Source of the DNA: an uncultured Chryseolinea sp.
GTDB taxonomy: Bacteria > Bacteroidota > Bacteroidia > Cytophagales > Cyclobacteriaceae
DNA length: 11,771 nucleotides
Direction: 5' to 3'
NCBI GenBank assembly: GCA_946478915.1
Contig: CAMLER010000088.1
Coordinates: 1-11,771, forward strand
The position numbers and the translations under genes were made by a program. The notes beneath the pieces are model-generated. The model saw only the letters and a list, made by a program, of their open reading frames with translations, was not told where the DNA came from and made no database searches. This document shows, piece after piece, positions 1-7,959 of this stretch. How positions within the stretch are numbered: position 1 is the first letter of the stretch; the number at the start of each line of letters is the position of its first letter.

Positions 1-2447
1 GTATGCCATACAAAGAGGAACCTTTAAACCAGCGTGATATCGAAACACTCACTAAATGGATCGATCAAGGCGCTAAGTGGGGGGACCACTGGGCTTATGT
101 AGCACCCAAAGAAGTTCCGGTTCCAAAACCGAAATCTTTGCTGGCCGCTCTTACGTCTGAAAAAGAATCAGCAAAGACTGAAATAGACTATTTCATTCTT
201 GACAAGCTTCGCGACCATGATCTTGAGCTGTCCCCTGAAGCAGATAAAGAAACGTTGATAAGAAGATTATACCTTGACCTAATTGGATTACCACCGACGG
301 TTGACCAGGGAAATGATTTTTTGAGAAACGATAGTCCGGAAGCTTATGAAGACCTCGTTGATGAGTTACTGGCTTCGCCGCACTTCGGCGAAAAATGGGC
401 ATCGTGGTGGCTCGATCTGGCAAGGTACTCCGATACCAAGGGTTATGAACGTGATGTTGAGCGCAACATATGGCGCTACCGTGACTGGGTGATAAGGGCT
501 TTCAACAAAGACATGCCATTCGACGAGTTCACGCGTGAACAGCTCGCAGGCGATCTGCTTGCAAATCCCACAGATGACCAACTTATCGCAACAGGTTTTC
601 ACCGCAATACAATGAATAATGATGAAGGCGGGACCGAAGATGAAGAGTTTCGCGTTGCTGCGCTTATGGATCGCGTTAGTACGACCTGGGAAATATGGCA
701 AAGCACAACTATGTCGTGCGTTCAATGCCATACCCATCCATACGATCCCTTCTTGTTTGAGGAGTATTATCAGTCGATGGCGTTTTTCAACAATACTCGC
801 GACGAAGACACGGAAGGAGAGCATCCAAACCTTCGTCTTTATGAAGAAAAAGATCTCGAAAAGCTGGCCGAGATCAGGAACTGGGTAAGTCAAAGGGCCG
901 GCTCCGAGAAGGAAGCAGAAATTACCAGCTTTCTCAAAACAATCGAACCAAAATATCATCCTCATGACTTCGACGAGTTTGTAGATGGCGAGTTGATTGA
1001 TACCAAATGGCTTGGCATTCGTCCAGCGGGTAGCGCCAGGCTAAAACAAATCAACCTGACGGGCAAGGCTCGGTTGATTATAAATTATTCAATGGAGCAG
1101 CCAGGTGGTATCCTTGAAATCAGGACGGGTAAAAAAGATGGTGATGTTATCGCTTATACCAGACTGGAAACTACCAAACAAAGAAGAGCCATATCCATAC
1201 CGTTGAAATCTTTGGATGGGAAACATGATCTATATTTCATCTTCAAAAATCCGGGAGGAGAATCAAACAAACCAGTATGCTCCGTCGAGTGGTTTGCATT
1301 CAGGGAAGAACTGCCCGGCAAGGAAAACGCGGGCTACCAAATGATCGATGCTGCTTTCATGCAGTTGCTAAATACCAAAGTCGACAAGACCCCCATCATG
1401 GTTGAAAACGGTGAAGACCAGTATCGCGCCACACATATTTTTGAACGAGGTAACTGGCTTGTAAAAGGCAGCGTTGTTAAACCTGGTGTACCGAAGTCTC
1501 TTAACCCATTTCCGCAAGGGCAGCCCTACAACCGACTTGGATTCGCTAACTGGCTGCTCAGCAAAGATAACCCACTGACTGCACGCACAATCGTGAATCG
1601 TTTCTGGGAACAGATTTTCGGATACGGTTTGGTTGAAACACTAGAAGACTTTGGTACACAGGGCGCAGAACCAACGCACCAGGAGCTGCTGGATTGGCTC
1701 GCATTACGGTTAATGAACGAACATCAATGGAGCATTAAGAAGTTGATTAAAGACATGGTAATGTCCGCAACTTATCGCCAGGACTCCAGGGCAACAGAGG
1801 AACTTTTAGAAAAGGATCCGTCGAACCGGTTGCTCGCGCGTGGTCCACGCGTGCGTTTGTCGGCTGAGCAGGTTCGCGACCAGGCCCTTGCAGTCAGTGG
1901 GCTGCTCAGCAAAAAAATGTTTGGAAAAAGTGTAATGCCTTACCAGCCACAGGGTATCTGGTCAACGGTATGGAACGGCGCAACCTGGAAAGAAAGCGAA
2001 GGAGAAGATCGATTTCGACGGTCGGTGTACACATTTCACAAGCGAACAAGTCCGTACCCATCATTGATGATGTTCGATGGTTCCAGCCGTGAAGTATGTG
2101 TAAGCCGGCGAATCAGGACGAATACGCCTTTGCAGGCGCTTGTTACATTGAATGACTCATCTTTCATTGTAGCCGCCAGAAGTTTAGCGGAAAATATGAT
2201 GGAGAATGGCACCCAACCGCGTGATCAGATCAAGGCAGGCTACAAAAGGTTGGTCATTCGCGATATACCGGACGATAAGCTGGAAATACTGACTGGCTTA
2301 TATGAACACGCATTGAAACAGTACACACATAACGAAGAGGCTACCAAACAATTTACTGCCCGCGATAATCCCTTGCCGCAAATGGCTGCAATGACCCTTG
2401 TCGCCAATGCGATGATGAATCTTGATGAAGTATTGACGAAGGAATAG
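1..2447 (+). CDS. PSCyt1/DUF1549-CBM6-like-DUF1553 cytochrome-type protein, 5'-partial
   Basis: Extracytoplasmic protein of the planctomycete-type cytochrome family, function unknown; the 5' end lies outside the window. Residues are counted from the ATG at position 3, which is not the real start. Residues 1-28 match the tail of a PSCyt1 cytochrome c domain (MP, then an [15 protein letters not shown] helix), so this Met is probably the haem axial ligand. A DUF1549 (PSCyt2) domain spans about 60-270 and contains a haem-binding CVQCH at 239-243 followed by HPYDPF. Residues about 335-433 look like a family 6 carbohydrate-binding module (GGILEIR, then HDLYFIF and VEWFAF). DUF1553 (PSD1) covers about 505-780, with the [20 protein letters not shown] block and the typical REVC...[14 protein letters not shown] motif. 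It is the first visible gene of a four-gene operon, ending 15 nt before the DUF1501 gene. Family assignment is firm; an oxidoreductase or electron-transfer role is inference from the haem motifs. Confidence 0.93.
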   Translation, partial: MPYKEEPLNQRDIETLTKWIDQGAKWGDHWAYVAPKEVPVPKPKSLLAALTSEKESAKTEIDYFILDKLRDHDLELSPEADKETLIRRLYLDLIGLPPTVDQGNDFLRNDSPEAYEDLVDELLASPHFGEKWASWWLDLARYSDTKGYERDVERNIWRYRDWVIRAFNKDMPFDEFTREQLAGDLLANPTDDQLIATGFHRNTMNNDEGGTEDEEFRVAALMDRVSTTWEIWQSTTMSCVQCHTHPYDPFLFEEYYQSMAFFNNTRDEDTEGEHPNLRLYEEKDLEKLAEIRNWVSQRAGSEKEAEITSFLKTIEPKYHPHDFDEFVDGELIDTKWLGIRPAGSARLKQINLTGKARLIINYSMEQPGGILEIRTGKKDGDVIAYTRLETTKQRRAISIPLKSLDGKHDLYFIFKNPGGESNKPVCSVEWFAFREELPGKENAGYQMIDAAFMQLLNTKVDKTPIMVENGEDQYRATHIFERGNWLVKGSVVKPGVPKSLNPFPQGQPYNRLGFANWLLSKDNPLTARTIVNRFWEQIFGYGLVETLEDFGTQGAEPTHQELLDWLALRLMNEHQWSIKKLIKDMVMSATYRQDSRATEELLEKDPSNRLLARGPRVRLSAEQVRDQALAVSGLLSKKMFGKSVMPYQPQGIWSTVWNGATWKESEGEDRFRRSVYTFHKRTSPYPSLMMFDGSSREVCVSRRIRTNTPLQALVTLNDSSFIVAARSLAENMMENGTQPRDQIKAGYKRLVIRDIPDDKLEILTGLYEHALKQYTHNEEATKQFTARDNPLPQMAAMTLVANAMMNLDEVLTKE

Positions 2448-2462
2448 ATTGAATTTAAAATT

Positions 2463-3941
2463 ATGACCATGGGCGATGAACATTCAAACTTTGACCAACT
2501 GAGAAATATTTCCCGCAGGCATTTTCTACTGGAAAGCGCCGCCGGACTCGGTGCGGCCGCGCTAGGAACCTTGATGTTTGGCTGCAACTCAAAAAAAACG
2601 TCCCCCCTATCTGCCGTTGCAGACCCCATGGCACCAAAAGTTCCGCATTTCACCGGCAAAGCCAAGCGTGTAATCTACCTGCACATGGCAGGCGCTCCAT
2701 CTCAGCTCGAACTATTCGACTATAAGCCCGAACTTCAAAAATTAAACAACCAATTGTGTCCTCCGTCACTGCTTGAAGGAAAACGATTTGCATTTATCCG
2801 TGGTGTTCCGAAAATGCTGGGGCCACAAGCCGTATTTAAACAGCGCGGCGAGGCTGGTGCATACGTATCAGATAACCTGCCGCACTTCGCTAAGGTATCC
2901 GACCAGGTCTCGTTTCTCAAAGGAGTTTATACAGATCAGTTCAATCATGCACCAGCACAGCTTTTTGTGCATTCCGGTTCTCCGAGGCTGGGTCGCCCTA
3001 GCATTGGCTCCTGGGTAACGTATGGGCTAGGCACGGAGAATAGTAATCTGCCCGGCTTTGTCGTGCTTACGTCGGGGGGAAAAACGCCCGATGCCGGAAA
3101 AAGTATTTGGGGCAGTGGCTTCCTCCCTTCTGTCTACCAGGGAGTACAATGTCGTTCCGAAGGAGATCCGGTACTTTTCCTGAGCGACCCTGAAGGTGTT
3201 GACCGGGATTTAAAAAGAAAAACCATAGATGCTATCAATGAAGTAAATCTGAAACACTATCAAGACTTCCAGGATCCTGAAACGCTGACAAGGATAGCGC
3301 AGTATGAAATGGCGTTTCGTATGCAACTATCAGTTCCGGAAGTAATGAATATCAACAACGAGCCAGACTACATTCATCAGCTGTATGGAACCACGCCTGG
3401 CAAATCATCATTCGCCAATAATTGTCTTTTGGCAAGAAAACTGGTCGAGCAAGGCGTCCGATTTGTACAGCTTTTTGATTGGGGATGGGACAGTCACGGG
3501 ACGGATGAAAACCTTGCCATAGACATCGGATTTAAAAATAAATGTCGCGAGATAGATCGGCCAATGACCGCCCTATTGCTTGACCTAAAACAACGCGGTT
3601 TGCTGGAAGAAACTCTTGTCGTCTGGGGTGGTGAGTTTGGCCGGACGCCGATGCAGGAAAACAGGGAGAACAAGAACAACCCATTCCTGGGTCGCGACCA
3701 CCATGTTGAAGCGTTTACTATGTGGATGGCCGGCGGCGGAATCAAGCAGGGTACAACGTGGGGCGAAACAGATGAGATCGGATATTACCCCATCAATGGA
3801 AAGGTGTCAGTTCACGATGTTCAAGCGACGATACTGAATCAACTAGGTTTCGACCACGAGAAATTAACATATCAATTTCAAGGACGGCCTTTTCGACTGA
3901 CCGATGTCGGCGGGAAGGTTATCTCAGAAATTCTTTCATAA
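2463..3941 (+). CDS. DUF1501 family protein with Tat signal, probable lipoprotein
   Basis: 492-residue DUF1501 protein, placed by Pfam in the alkaline phosphatase/sulfatase-like superfamily but without an established reaction. The N-terminus has a twin-arginine motif SRRHFLLE (Arg18-Arg19), a hydrophobic Ala/Gly/Leu stretch and Cys41 in a weak lipobox (MFGC), so it is probably Tat-exported and perhaps lipidated. Typical family blocks are YLHMAGAPSQLELFDYKP (from about 73), WGWDSHG (340-346), VWGGEFGRTP (387-396) and GRDHH (410-414) followed by WMAGGGIKQG. The Asp, His and Glu residues in these blocks are candidate metal ligands by analogy with the superfamily. No Shine-Dalgarno is visible; a second in-frame ATG lies 6 nt downstream (2469) and either could be used. 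DUF1501 genes usually sit directly beside DUF1549/DUF1553 genes, as here, suggesting the two products work as a pair. Length and conservation look intact. Confidence 0.93.
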   Translation: MTMGDEHSNFDQLRNISRRHFLLESAAGLGAAALGTLMFGCNSKKTSPLSAVADPMAPKVPHFTGKAKRVIYLHMAGAPSQLELFDYKPELQKLNNQLCPPSLLEGKRFAFIRGVPKMLGPQAVFKQRGEAGAYVSDNLPHFAKVSDQVSFLKGVYTDQFNHAPAQLFVHSGSPRLGRPSIGSWVTYGLGTENSNLPGFVVLTSGGKTPDAGKSIWGSGFLPSVYQGVQCRSEGDPVLFLSDPEGVDRDLKRKTIDAINEVNLKHYQDFQDPETLTRIAQYEMAFRMQLSVPEVMNINNEPDYIHQLYGTTPGKSSFANNCLLARKLVEQGVRFVQLFDWGWDSHGTDENLAIDIGFKNKCREIDRPMTALLLDLKQRGLLEETLVVWGGEFGRTPMQENRENKNNPFLGRDHHVEAFTMWMAGGGIKQGTTWGETDEIGYYPINGKVSVHDVQATILNQLGFDHEKLTYQFQGRPFRLTDVGGKVISEILS

Positions 3942-3963
3942 GAAACGACAAACAAGAATAAAA

Positions 3964-4884
3964 ATGGCCATCAGCAGGAGAAAGTTTCTAGAGATCACTG
4001 CTATGTCAGGTACCGCAACTTCACTTATAAACCCGTTGAAAACTTCTGCACAAAAAATACCGTCCCCCGCACCGGCAGGATTCGAACTACTGATTTTCGC
4101 CACCAACTGGGGATTTAATGGCACCTGGAATGCATTCTGCGAAAAGATAAAAACTGAAGGATACGACGGCGCCGAAGCGTGGTACCCGACCGATGAAAAA
4201 GAGCGTCAAGAATTTCTCGCAACCTTTGAAAAGCATCAATTAAAATTTGGATTGCTGGTCGGAGGAAACGACAGGGATCCTACTAAACACCTCCAACAAT
4301 TCTCATCAAATCTTGAAAAGGCAGTTGCCTTAAAGCCTGAATATATCAATTGTCATTCGGGTCGGGATCATTTTTCGTTAGAACAAAATAAATTGTTTAT
4401 CAAACGTACAACAGAGGTATCCAAAGATACTAACGTTCCCATATATCATGAAACTCACCGGGGCAGAATATTGTACTCCGCTCCCGTGGCCCGGCAATTC
4501 ATGGAATCATTACCGGAACTGCGATTGACGCTTGACATATCACACTGGTGTAATGTTCATGAGTCTTTGCTAATTGATCAGGAAGACGTAGTGGCTATGG
4601 CATTATCCCGCACCGACCATATTCATACCCGCGTCGGCCACCCCGAAGGTCCCCAGGTGAATGACCCTCGCGCGCCCGAATGGAAGGATGCGGTCGATAC
4701 TCATTTCAGATGGTGGGACCGCGTTGTTGAAATGAAACGGAAAGAAGGCAAAAGGCTTACGATGTTGACTGAATTTGGACCAGCAGATTATCTACCTGCT
4801 CTACCGTACACCAGGCAGCCCGTTGCCGATCAGTGGGAAATCAATAAGTATATGCTGGACACCCTGCGCAAAAGATATAAATAG
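3964..4884 (+). CDS. Tat-exported sugar phosphate isomerase/epimerase-like TIM barrel protein
   Basis: 306-residue protein of the xylose-isomerase-like TIM barrel family (AP_endonuc_2 type). The open frame extends upstream to an ATG at 3904, but that overlaps the DUF1501 gene. The ATG at 3964 places a textbook Tat motif (SRRKFLE, residues 4-10) at the N-terminus and leaves a 22-nt gap, so it is preferred. Signal peptidase cleavage is plausible near Ala29 (TSA-Q). Candidate divalent-metal ligands fall where the family expects them: Glu163 (YHETHRGR), Asp191 and His194 (LDISHW), His221 (HIHTRVGH) and Glu270 (LTEFGP). Family members isomerise, epimerise or, in some cases, eliminate sugars. Because the protein is exported, its substrate is probably an unphosphorylated sugar or oxidised glycoside, despite the family name. 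It is translationally close to its neighbours and part of the same operon. The fold and export are well supported; the exact reaction is unknown. Confidence 0.88.
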   Translation: MAISRRKFLEITAMSGTATSLINPLKTSAQKIPSPAPAGFELLIFATNWGFNGTWNAFCEKIKTEGYDGAEAWYPTDEKERQEFLATFEKHQLKFGLLVGGNDRDPTKHLQQFSSNLEKAVALKPEYINCHSGRDHFSLEQNKLFIKRTTEVSKDTNVPIYHETHRGRILYSAPVARQFMESLPELRLTLDISHWCNVHESLLIDQEDVVAMALSRTDHIHTRVGHPEGPQVNDPRAPEWKDAVDTHFRWWDRVVEMKRKEGKRLTMLTEFGPADYLPALPYTRQPVADQWEINKYMLDTLRKRYK

Positions 4885-4887
4885 GAG
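4883..4887 (+). promoter_or_regulatory. Shine-Dalgarno-like AGGAG before the DUF2231-cytochrome gene
   Basis: AGGAG overlaps the stop codon of the preceding TIM-barrel gene (TAG at 4882-4884) and ends 12 nt before the ATG at 4900. It is the only clear purine-rich ribosome-binding site in this operon; the other starts have A/T-rich leaders without one. The spacing is longer than ideal, so its use is uncertain. Confidence 0.4.
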
Positions 4888-4899
4888 CTTTTACCAAAC

Positions 4900-6318
4900 A
4901 TGGATTCAGTAATTCAGCTTCTAGGTAGATTCCATCCTCTGGTTGTTCATTTGCCAATCGGAATACTGTTTCTCGCATTTCTTTTTGAATGCGTCTCGCG
5001 GTTTCCGCGATTCAAGGCACTTGACATAGCAGTGCAACCTTCACTGTTCATCGGCTCTATCTTTGCCATCGCCTCAATTTTTACTGGTCTATTGTTGTCA
5101 GAAGAAGGCGGTTATGAAGAAGGACTTCTGAGCAGTCATCGGAATGCTGGAATTGCAACAGCATTTTTTACAGTCGTCCTGTATTTCTTTCGAATGAGAT
5201 CCGGTCGCTTTTTCAAAAATGAAAAAAAGTTAAACACTGTTAGGATAGTCCTATTCACTCCGGTCATTGTTCTTCTTTCCATAACAGGGCACCAGGGCGG
5301 ATCTATGACTCACGGAGAAGAATTTCTTTTTGAATCGCTTGTCGTGGAACAAAAAGAGGATCCAATCAACAAGCTAAGCGCTATTACGAACTTGAACGAC
5401 GCAATTTTCTATCAGGATATAATTCAACCAATCCTGGATTCGAAATGCTATTCTTGCCATAGCTCCAAAAAAATTAAGGGGGACCTACGACTCGATCAGG
5501 TTGAATTCATTTTGCAGGGTGGGAAGCATGGAGCTGTTATTGAAGCTGGGAATCCGGATTCGAGCAGTCTTTATAGTCGGTTAATGCTCCCGATGGAAGA
5601 TGAACTTCATATGCCCCCAAATGAAAGGCCGCAACTTTCATCATCAGAAATTTCGCTTATTCAAACATGGCTAAAGGAAGGCGCCAATTTTGACAAGAGA
5701 ATTGAGGATTTCCATGAATCATCAAAAATCAAAAACTACTATGGCACATTATTAGCGCAACTTAGTCAGGAGCCATTAATTCCGGCGGTCGAAGTCTCGG
5801 CGGCTGACAAAGAAGCTATCAAGGCTTTGGAAGAAAAACGAATTCTGATTTTACCGGTAGGCAACGAAACCAATTATTTGTCTGTGAGTTTTGTAAACGC
5901 AGCATCTGTAACTGATGCCGACCTGGCTTTGCTCTTACCTTTGAAGAAACAATTATTATGGCTTAATCTCGGCCGGACAAGAATTACCGATGAAGGACTA
6001 AAAGTAATTGCTCAATTGCCTGCTCTCCGTCAGCTACACCTTAGTAACACCATGATTAGTGACGAAGGTATACAGCATCTTACACCGTTGGCTGAGTTAA
6101 ACTATTTGAATCTCGTCGGAATTAACCTGACCGATGTTGGCCTGACACATCTTGCAAAAATGAAGAAGCTCAAAAACATTTTTGTCTATCAAACTGAAGT
6201 TACTGCAGACGGCCTGAAAAATTTAGCATCACAATTACCAAATGCTCTCATCGATACGGGTGGATATACGCTTCCGACGCTTGCGTCGGATTCTGTGGTT
6301 TACAGGAGAGACATCTAA
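4900..6318 (+). CDS. DUF2231 membrane / PSCyt1 cytochrome c / leucine-rich repeat fusion protein
   Basis: 472-residue three-part membrane protein. Four transmembrane segments (about 13-31, 47-66, 83-99 and 113-130) form a DUF2231 domain with the FHPLVVHLPIG start and GHQGG...HGEE end. Basic loops after TM1 (R34, R37, K39) and TM3 (RMRSGRFFKNEKK) are cytoplasmic by the positive-inside rule, placing both termini in the periplasm. A PSCyt1-type cytochrome c domain follows at about 165-265: haem attachment at CYSCH (183-187) and likely axial Met238 in LHMPP. Five leucine-rich repeats of about 24 residues fill 325-447 (LxxLxLxxTxITDxGLxxL type). Histidines 12, 17, 80, 131 and 138 all lie at the periplasmic face and could bind haem or metal. 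It is the last gene of the operon. The likely role is a membrane-anchored electron carrier and docking protein for the DUF1549/DUF1501 partners; that role is inference. Confidence 0.9.
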   Translation: MDSVIQLLGRFHPLVVHLPIGILFLAFLFECVSRFPRFKALDIAVQPSLFIGSIFAIASIFTGLLLSEEGGYEEGLLSSHRNAGIATAFFTVVLYFFRMRSGRFFKNEKKLNTVRIVLFTPVIVLLSITGHQGGSMTHGEEFLFESLVVEQKEDPINKLSAITNLNDAIFYQDIIQPILDSKCYSCHSSKKIKGDLRLDQVEFILQGGKHGAVIEAGNPDSSSLYSRLMLPMEDELHMPPNERPQLSSSEISLIQTWLKEGANFDKRIEDFHESSKIKNYYGTLLAQLSQEPLIPAVEVSAADKEAIKALEEKRILILPVGNETNYLSVSFVNAASVTDADLALLLPLKKQLLWLNLGRTRITDEGLKVIAQLPALRQLHLSNTMISDEGIQHLTPLAELNYLNLVGINLTDVGLTHLAKMKKLKNIFVYQTEVTADGLKNLASQLPNALIDTGGYTLPTLASDSVVYRRDI

Positions 6319-6341
6319 TCTGCTATAACTAATCTACTGTG

Positions 6342-6387
6342 TCAAGTTAAAAGGTATAGGGTATAATGGTATAGGGTCGCAACTTGA
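6342..6387. repeat. 7-bp inverted repeat TCAAGTT / AACTTGA around a GTATAGG repeat
   Basis: TCAAGTT at 6342-6348 and AACTTGA at 6381-6387 are exact reverse complements separated by 32 nt. The pair lies 24 nt after the stop of the DUF2231-cytochrome gene. No T-tract follows on the + strand, so it is not a standard intrinsic terminator. It could still form a 3' RNA hairpin or be chance. Confidence 0.3.
6353..6376. repeat. Direct repeat GGTATAGGG x2 with 15-nt period
   Basis: GGTATAGGG occurs at 6353-6361 and again at 6368-6376, separated by TATAAT. The spacer itself continues the TATA pattern, so the stretch reads as a short degenerate minisatellite. It lies inside the loop of the TCAAGTT/AACTTGA inverted repeat. 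No coding function is apparent. Confidence 0.6.
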
Positions 6388-6426
6388 ACGTTTCGTCGCT
6401 TGGAGTATAGTAAATAAAAATTTAAG

Positions 6427-6469
6427 AAAAAAAAGGCACGGACCGCCAATTTCTTTGTGGTCCTTGTGC
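6427..6469 (-). terminator. Probable intrinsic terminator of the MFS gene
   Basis: On the - strand, GCAC-AA-GGACC pairs with GGTCC-GTGC (a 9-bp stem with a two-base bulge and a 14-nt loop) and is followed, after two bases, by eight T residues. In + coordinates the arms are 6436-6444 and 6459-6469 and the A-tract is 6427-6434. It lies about 70 nt past the stop codon of the leftward MFS transporter gene, a suitable place for its terminator. One arm overlaps the degenerate CTTNGTG repeat. Confidence 0.55.
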
Positions 6470-6490
6470 TGCCTTCGTGGACTTAGTGAC
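6453..6490. repeat. Degenerate tandem CTTNGTG intergenic repeat, four units
   Basis: Four consecutive 9-10-nt units start with CTT(N)GTG at 6453, 6463, 6473 and 6482. Read on the other strand they give the CACNAAGNCCAC-type string that is seen as a dispersed, degenerate repeat in intergenic regions of many unrelated bacteria and often gives rise to spurious His/Lys/Glu-rich predicted proteins. Here it lies in the convergent gap and partly supplies the terminator stem. Confidence 0.55.
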
Positions 6491-6540
6491 GCTGCATTTA
6501 TACGGTTAATGTTATTCGCAAGGTAACAAAGTAGGATCAA

Positions 6541-7869
6541 CTAATGCCGGACAATCTCCTGTTCAAATTCCTCGAGAGTCTTTCCTTTCGTCTCGGGAAT
6601 GTATTTAAGAAGAATAAGAAAGTATACAAAGCAAACACCTGAAAAGAGAAAGAAAGTTTGAGATGCATCAAGCGCATCGATAAGGACCGGGAATCCATAT
6701 GCCAAGGTGAAACAAGCAACCCACAGCATAGTCGTCGCCACTGAAATCGCAATGCCTCTAACCTTGGATGGAAAGATCTCGGAAATCAAGACCCACGTAA
6801 CAGGAGCAAGTGTTGTGGCATATGTCGCAATAAATAGTAAGACTAAAATCGTAATCGGATAGCCACCGGAAAAATCGTAAGCAAAACAAAGTCCGATCAA
6901 AAGAAGCCACACCGACATCAGTAACGAGCCGGTGAGCATCAGCTTCTTTCTTCCCCATTGATCAACAAGTCGCATCGCGACAATTGTAAATATGAGGTTT
7001 ATGGCGCCAATCATGATCTGTTGGAAAAGCTGATCTTCCACATTCATTCCTGCCCGCTCAAAAATAATTGGTGCATAAAAGAAAACTGCATTAGCACCGG
7101 ATATCTGTTGAAAGACCGCAATGCCAATGCCAAGCATCACTAGAAATATTACGCCAGGTTTTATGAGATCACCCAACTTTCCCTGGACAGTTTTTTGTAT
7201 CACAGCATTCATCTTTGCAACCTCACCATCCACATCTGATTTGCTGGAAATCTTTCTCAGCACCGCCTTTGCCTTCGAAACTTCACCCATTGCTAACAAC
7301 CAGCGCGGACTTTCCGGCACAAAAAAAACGCAAATAAAGAAAAGAGCAGCCGGAACAGAGCCGGATGTAAACATCCATCGCCAATTGTCTTCCAAATCTG
7401 CAAGTACATAGTTGGAATAGTATGCGAGCAGAATTCCCGTCACAATAGTAAGCTGATTGATAGAAACCATTCTACCTCTAATCGCAGCAGGACTGATTTC
7501 AGCGATATACAATGGCGAAAGCATAGAGGCTGCACCTACACCAATACCAGCGACAATTCTCCAAAAAATCAGAATTGAGTGGCTTGATGCCCATCCCATA
7601 AGTACGGATGACAGCATAAATATTAAAGCCGCAACGACGAGAGGAATTTTTCTACCGTATTTGTCAGTAAAGTAGCCAGTAAACATCGTACCAATGATGC
7701 ACCCGAGATATAGTGAACTACCTGTCCATCCAAGTTCTGCTGCATCCAACTGGTAGTGCGGTTGAATAAAGGGAATGGTCCCGGAAAATATCGCAATGTC
7801 AAAACCGAATAAGAGTCCACCTAGGGCAGCGACGCCGCTGATCAAAAATACATACGTGTTTTTTTTCAT
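6541..7869 (-). CDS. MFS sugar porter, sugar/H+ symporter
   Basis: 442-residue inner-membrane transporter of the sugar porter family (XylE/GalP/AraE relatives), with the usual 12 transmembrane helices. Family signatures are all present: GGLLFGFD near the start, DKYGRK (69-74), RIVAGIGVG, AEISPAAIRGR (123-133), PESPRW (185-190), QQISGAN (254-260), DQWGRKK (303-309) and PETKG (425-429). Asp24 and Arg131 match the proton-coupling pair Asp27/Arg133 of XylE, and Gln254, Gln255 and Asn260 match its sugar-binding residues, so active proton-coupled uptake of a monosaccharide is expected. The exact sugar cannot be read from sequence. The coding sequence starts with a run of eight A residues straight after ATG. 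It lies 90 nt downstream of the AraC-type regulator in the same direction, with an inverted repeat in the gap, suggesting control by that regulator. Confidence 0.93.
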   Translation of the reverse strand: MKKNTYVFLISGVAALGGLLFGFDIAIFSGTIPFIQPHYQLDAAELGWTGSSLYLGCIIGTMFTGYFTDKYGRKIPLVVAALIFMLSSVLMGWASSHSILIFWRIVAGIGVGAASMLSPLYIAEISPAAIRGRMVSINQLTIVTGILLAYYSNYVLADLEDNWRWMFTSGSVPAALFFICVFFVPESPRWLLAMGEVSKAKAVLRKISSKSDVDGEVAKMNAVIQKTVQGKLGDLIKPGVIFLVMLGIGIAVFQQISGANAVFFYAPIIFERAGMNVEDQLFQQIMIGAINLIFTIVAMRLVDQWGRKKLMLTGSLLMSVWLLLIGLCFAYDFSGGYPITILVLLFIATYATTLAPVTWVLISEIFPSKVRGIAISVATTMLWVACFTLAYGFPVLIDALDASQTFFLFSGVCFVYFLILLKYIPETKGKTLEEFEQEIVRH

Positions 7870-7883
7870 CGAATCCGGTCAAT

Positions 7884-7910
7884 ACAAATGTTATTTTAAA
7901 TTCCATTTGT
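7884..7910. promoter_or_regulatory. Candidate operator: ACAAATG-N13-CATTTGT before the MFS gene
   Basis: Exact 7-bp inverted repeat (7884-7890 and 7904-7910), with half-site centres 20 bp apart, about two helical turns. It sits 14 nt upstream of the MFS start codon. On the - strand the proximal arm lies in AACATTTG, one base off the Bacteroidota -7 consensus TAnnTTTG; no good -33 TTG is present. A protein bound here would block or recruit polymerase at the MFS promoter. Confidence 0.4.
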
Positions 7911-7959
7911 TTAATGGAGAATTATATGAAAAAACTGGACATTCTTATGATAAAAGACC

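Larger units (their letters stand above)
6319..6540. other. Convergent intergenic region, 222 nt
   Basis: Non-coding gap between the end of the rightward cytochrome operon and the end of the leftward MFS gene. It holds the inverted repeat, GGTATAGGG direct repeat, terminator and CTTNGTG repeat listed separately. No promoter or small RNA can be recognised. A - strand open frame spanning most of it is made up of repeat sequence and is not credible as a gene. Confidence 0.7.

Noticed and set aside
366..965. 199-codon open frame on the - strand inside the DUF1549/DUF1553 gene
   Set aside because: It lies wholly antisense to a strongly conserved coding region, has no recognisable domain and reads like a shadow frame.
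2240..2665. 141-codon - strand open frame across the DUF1553/DUF1501 junction
   Set aside because: It overlaps two well-supported genes antisense and has low-complexity Ser/Ala-rich content typical of shadow frames.
3904..3963. Upstream ATG for the TIM-barrel gene
   Set aside because: It overlaps the end of the DUF1501 gene and would bury the Tat motif behind 20 basic residues; the ATG at 3964 fits better.
6334..6540. 68-codon - strand open frame in the convergent gap
   Set aside because: Its sequence is a translation of the CTTNGTG and GGTATAGGG repeats and the terminator, giving the His/Lys-rich type of spurious peptide.
6319..6540. tRNA, small RNA or CRISPR in the intergenic region
   Set aside because: No cloverleaf-like arms or regularly spaced long repeats are visible; the repeats present are too short and degenerate.
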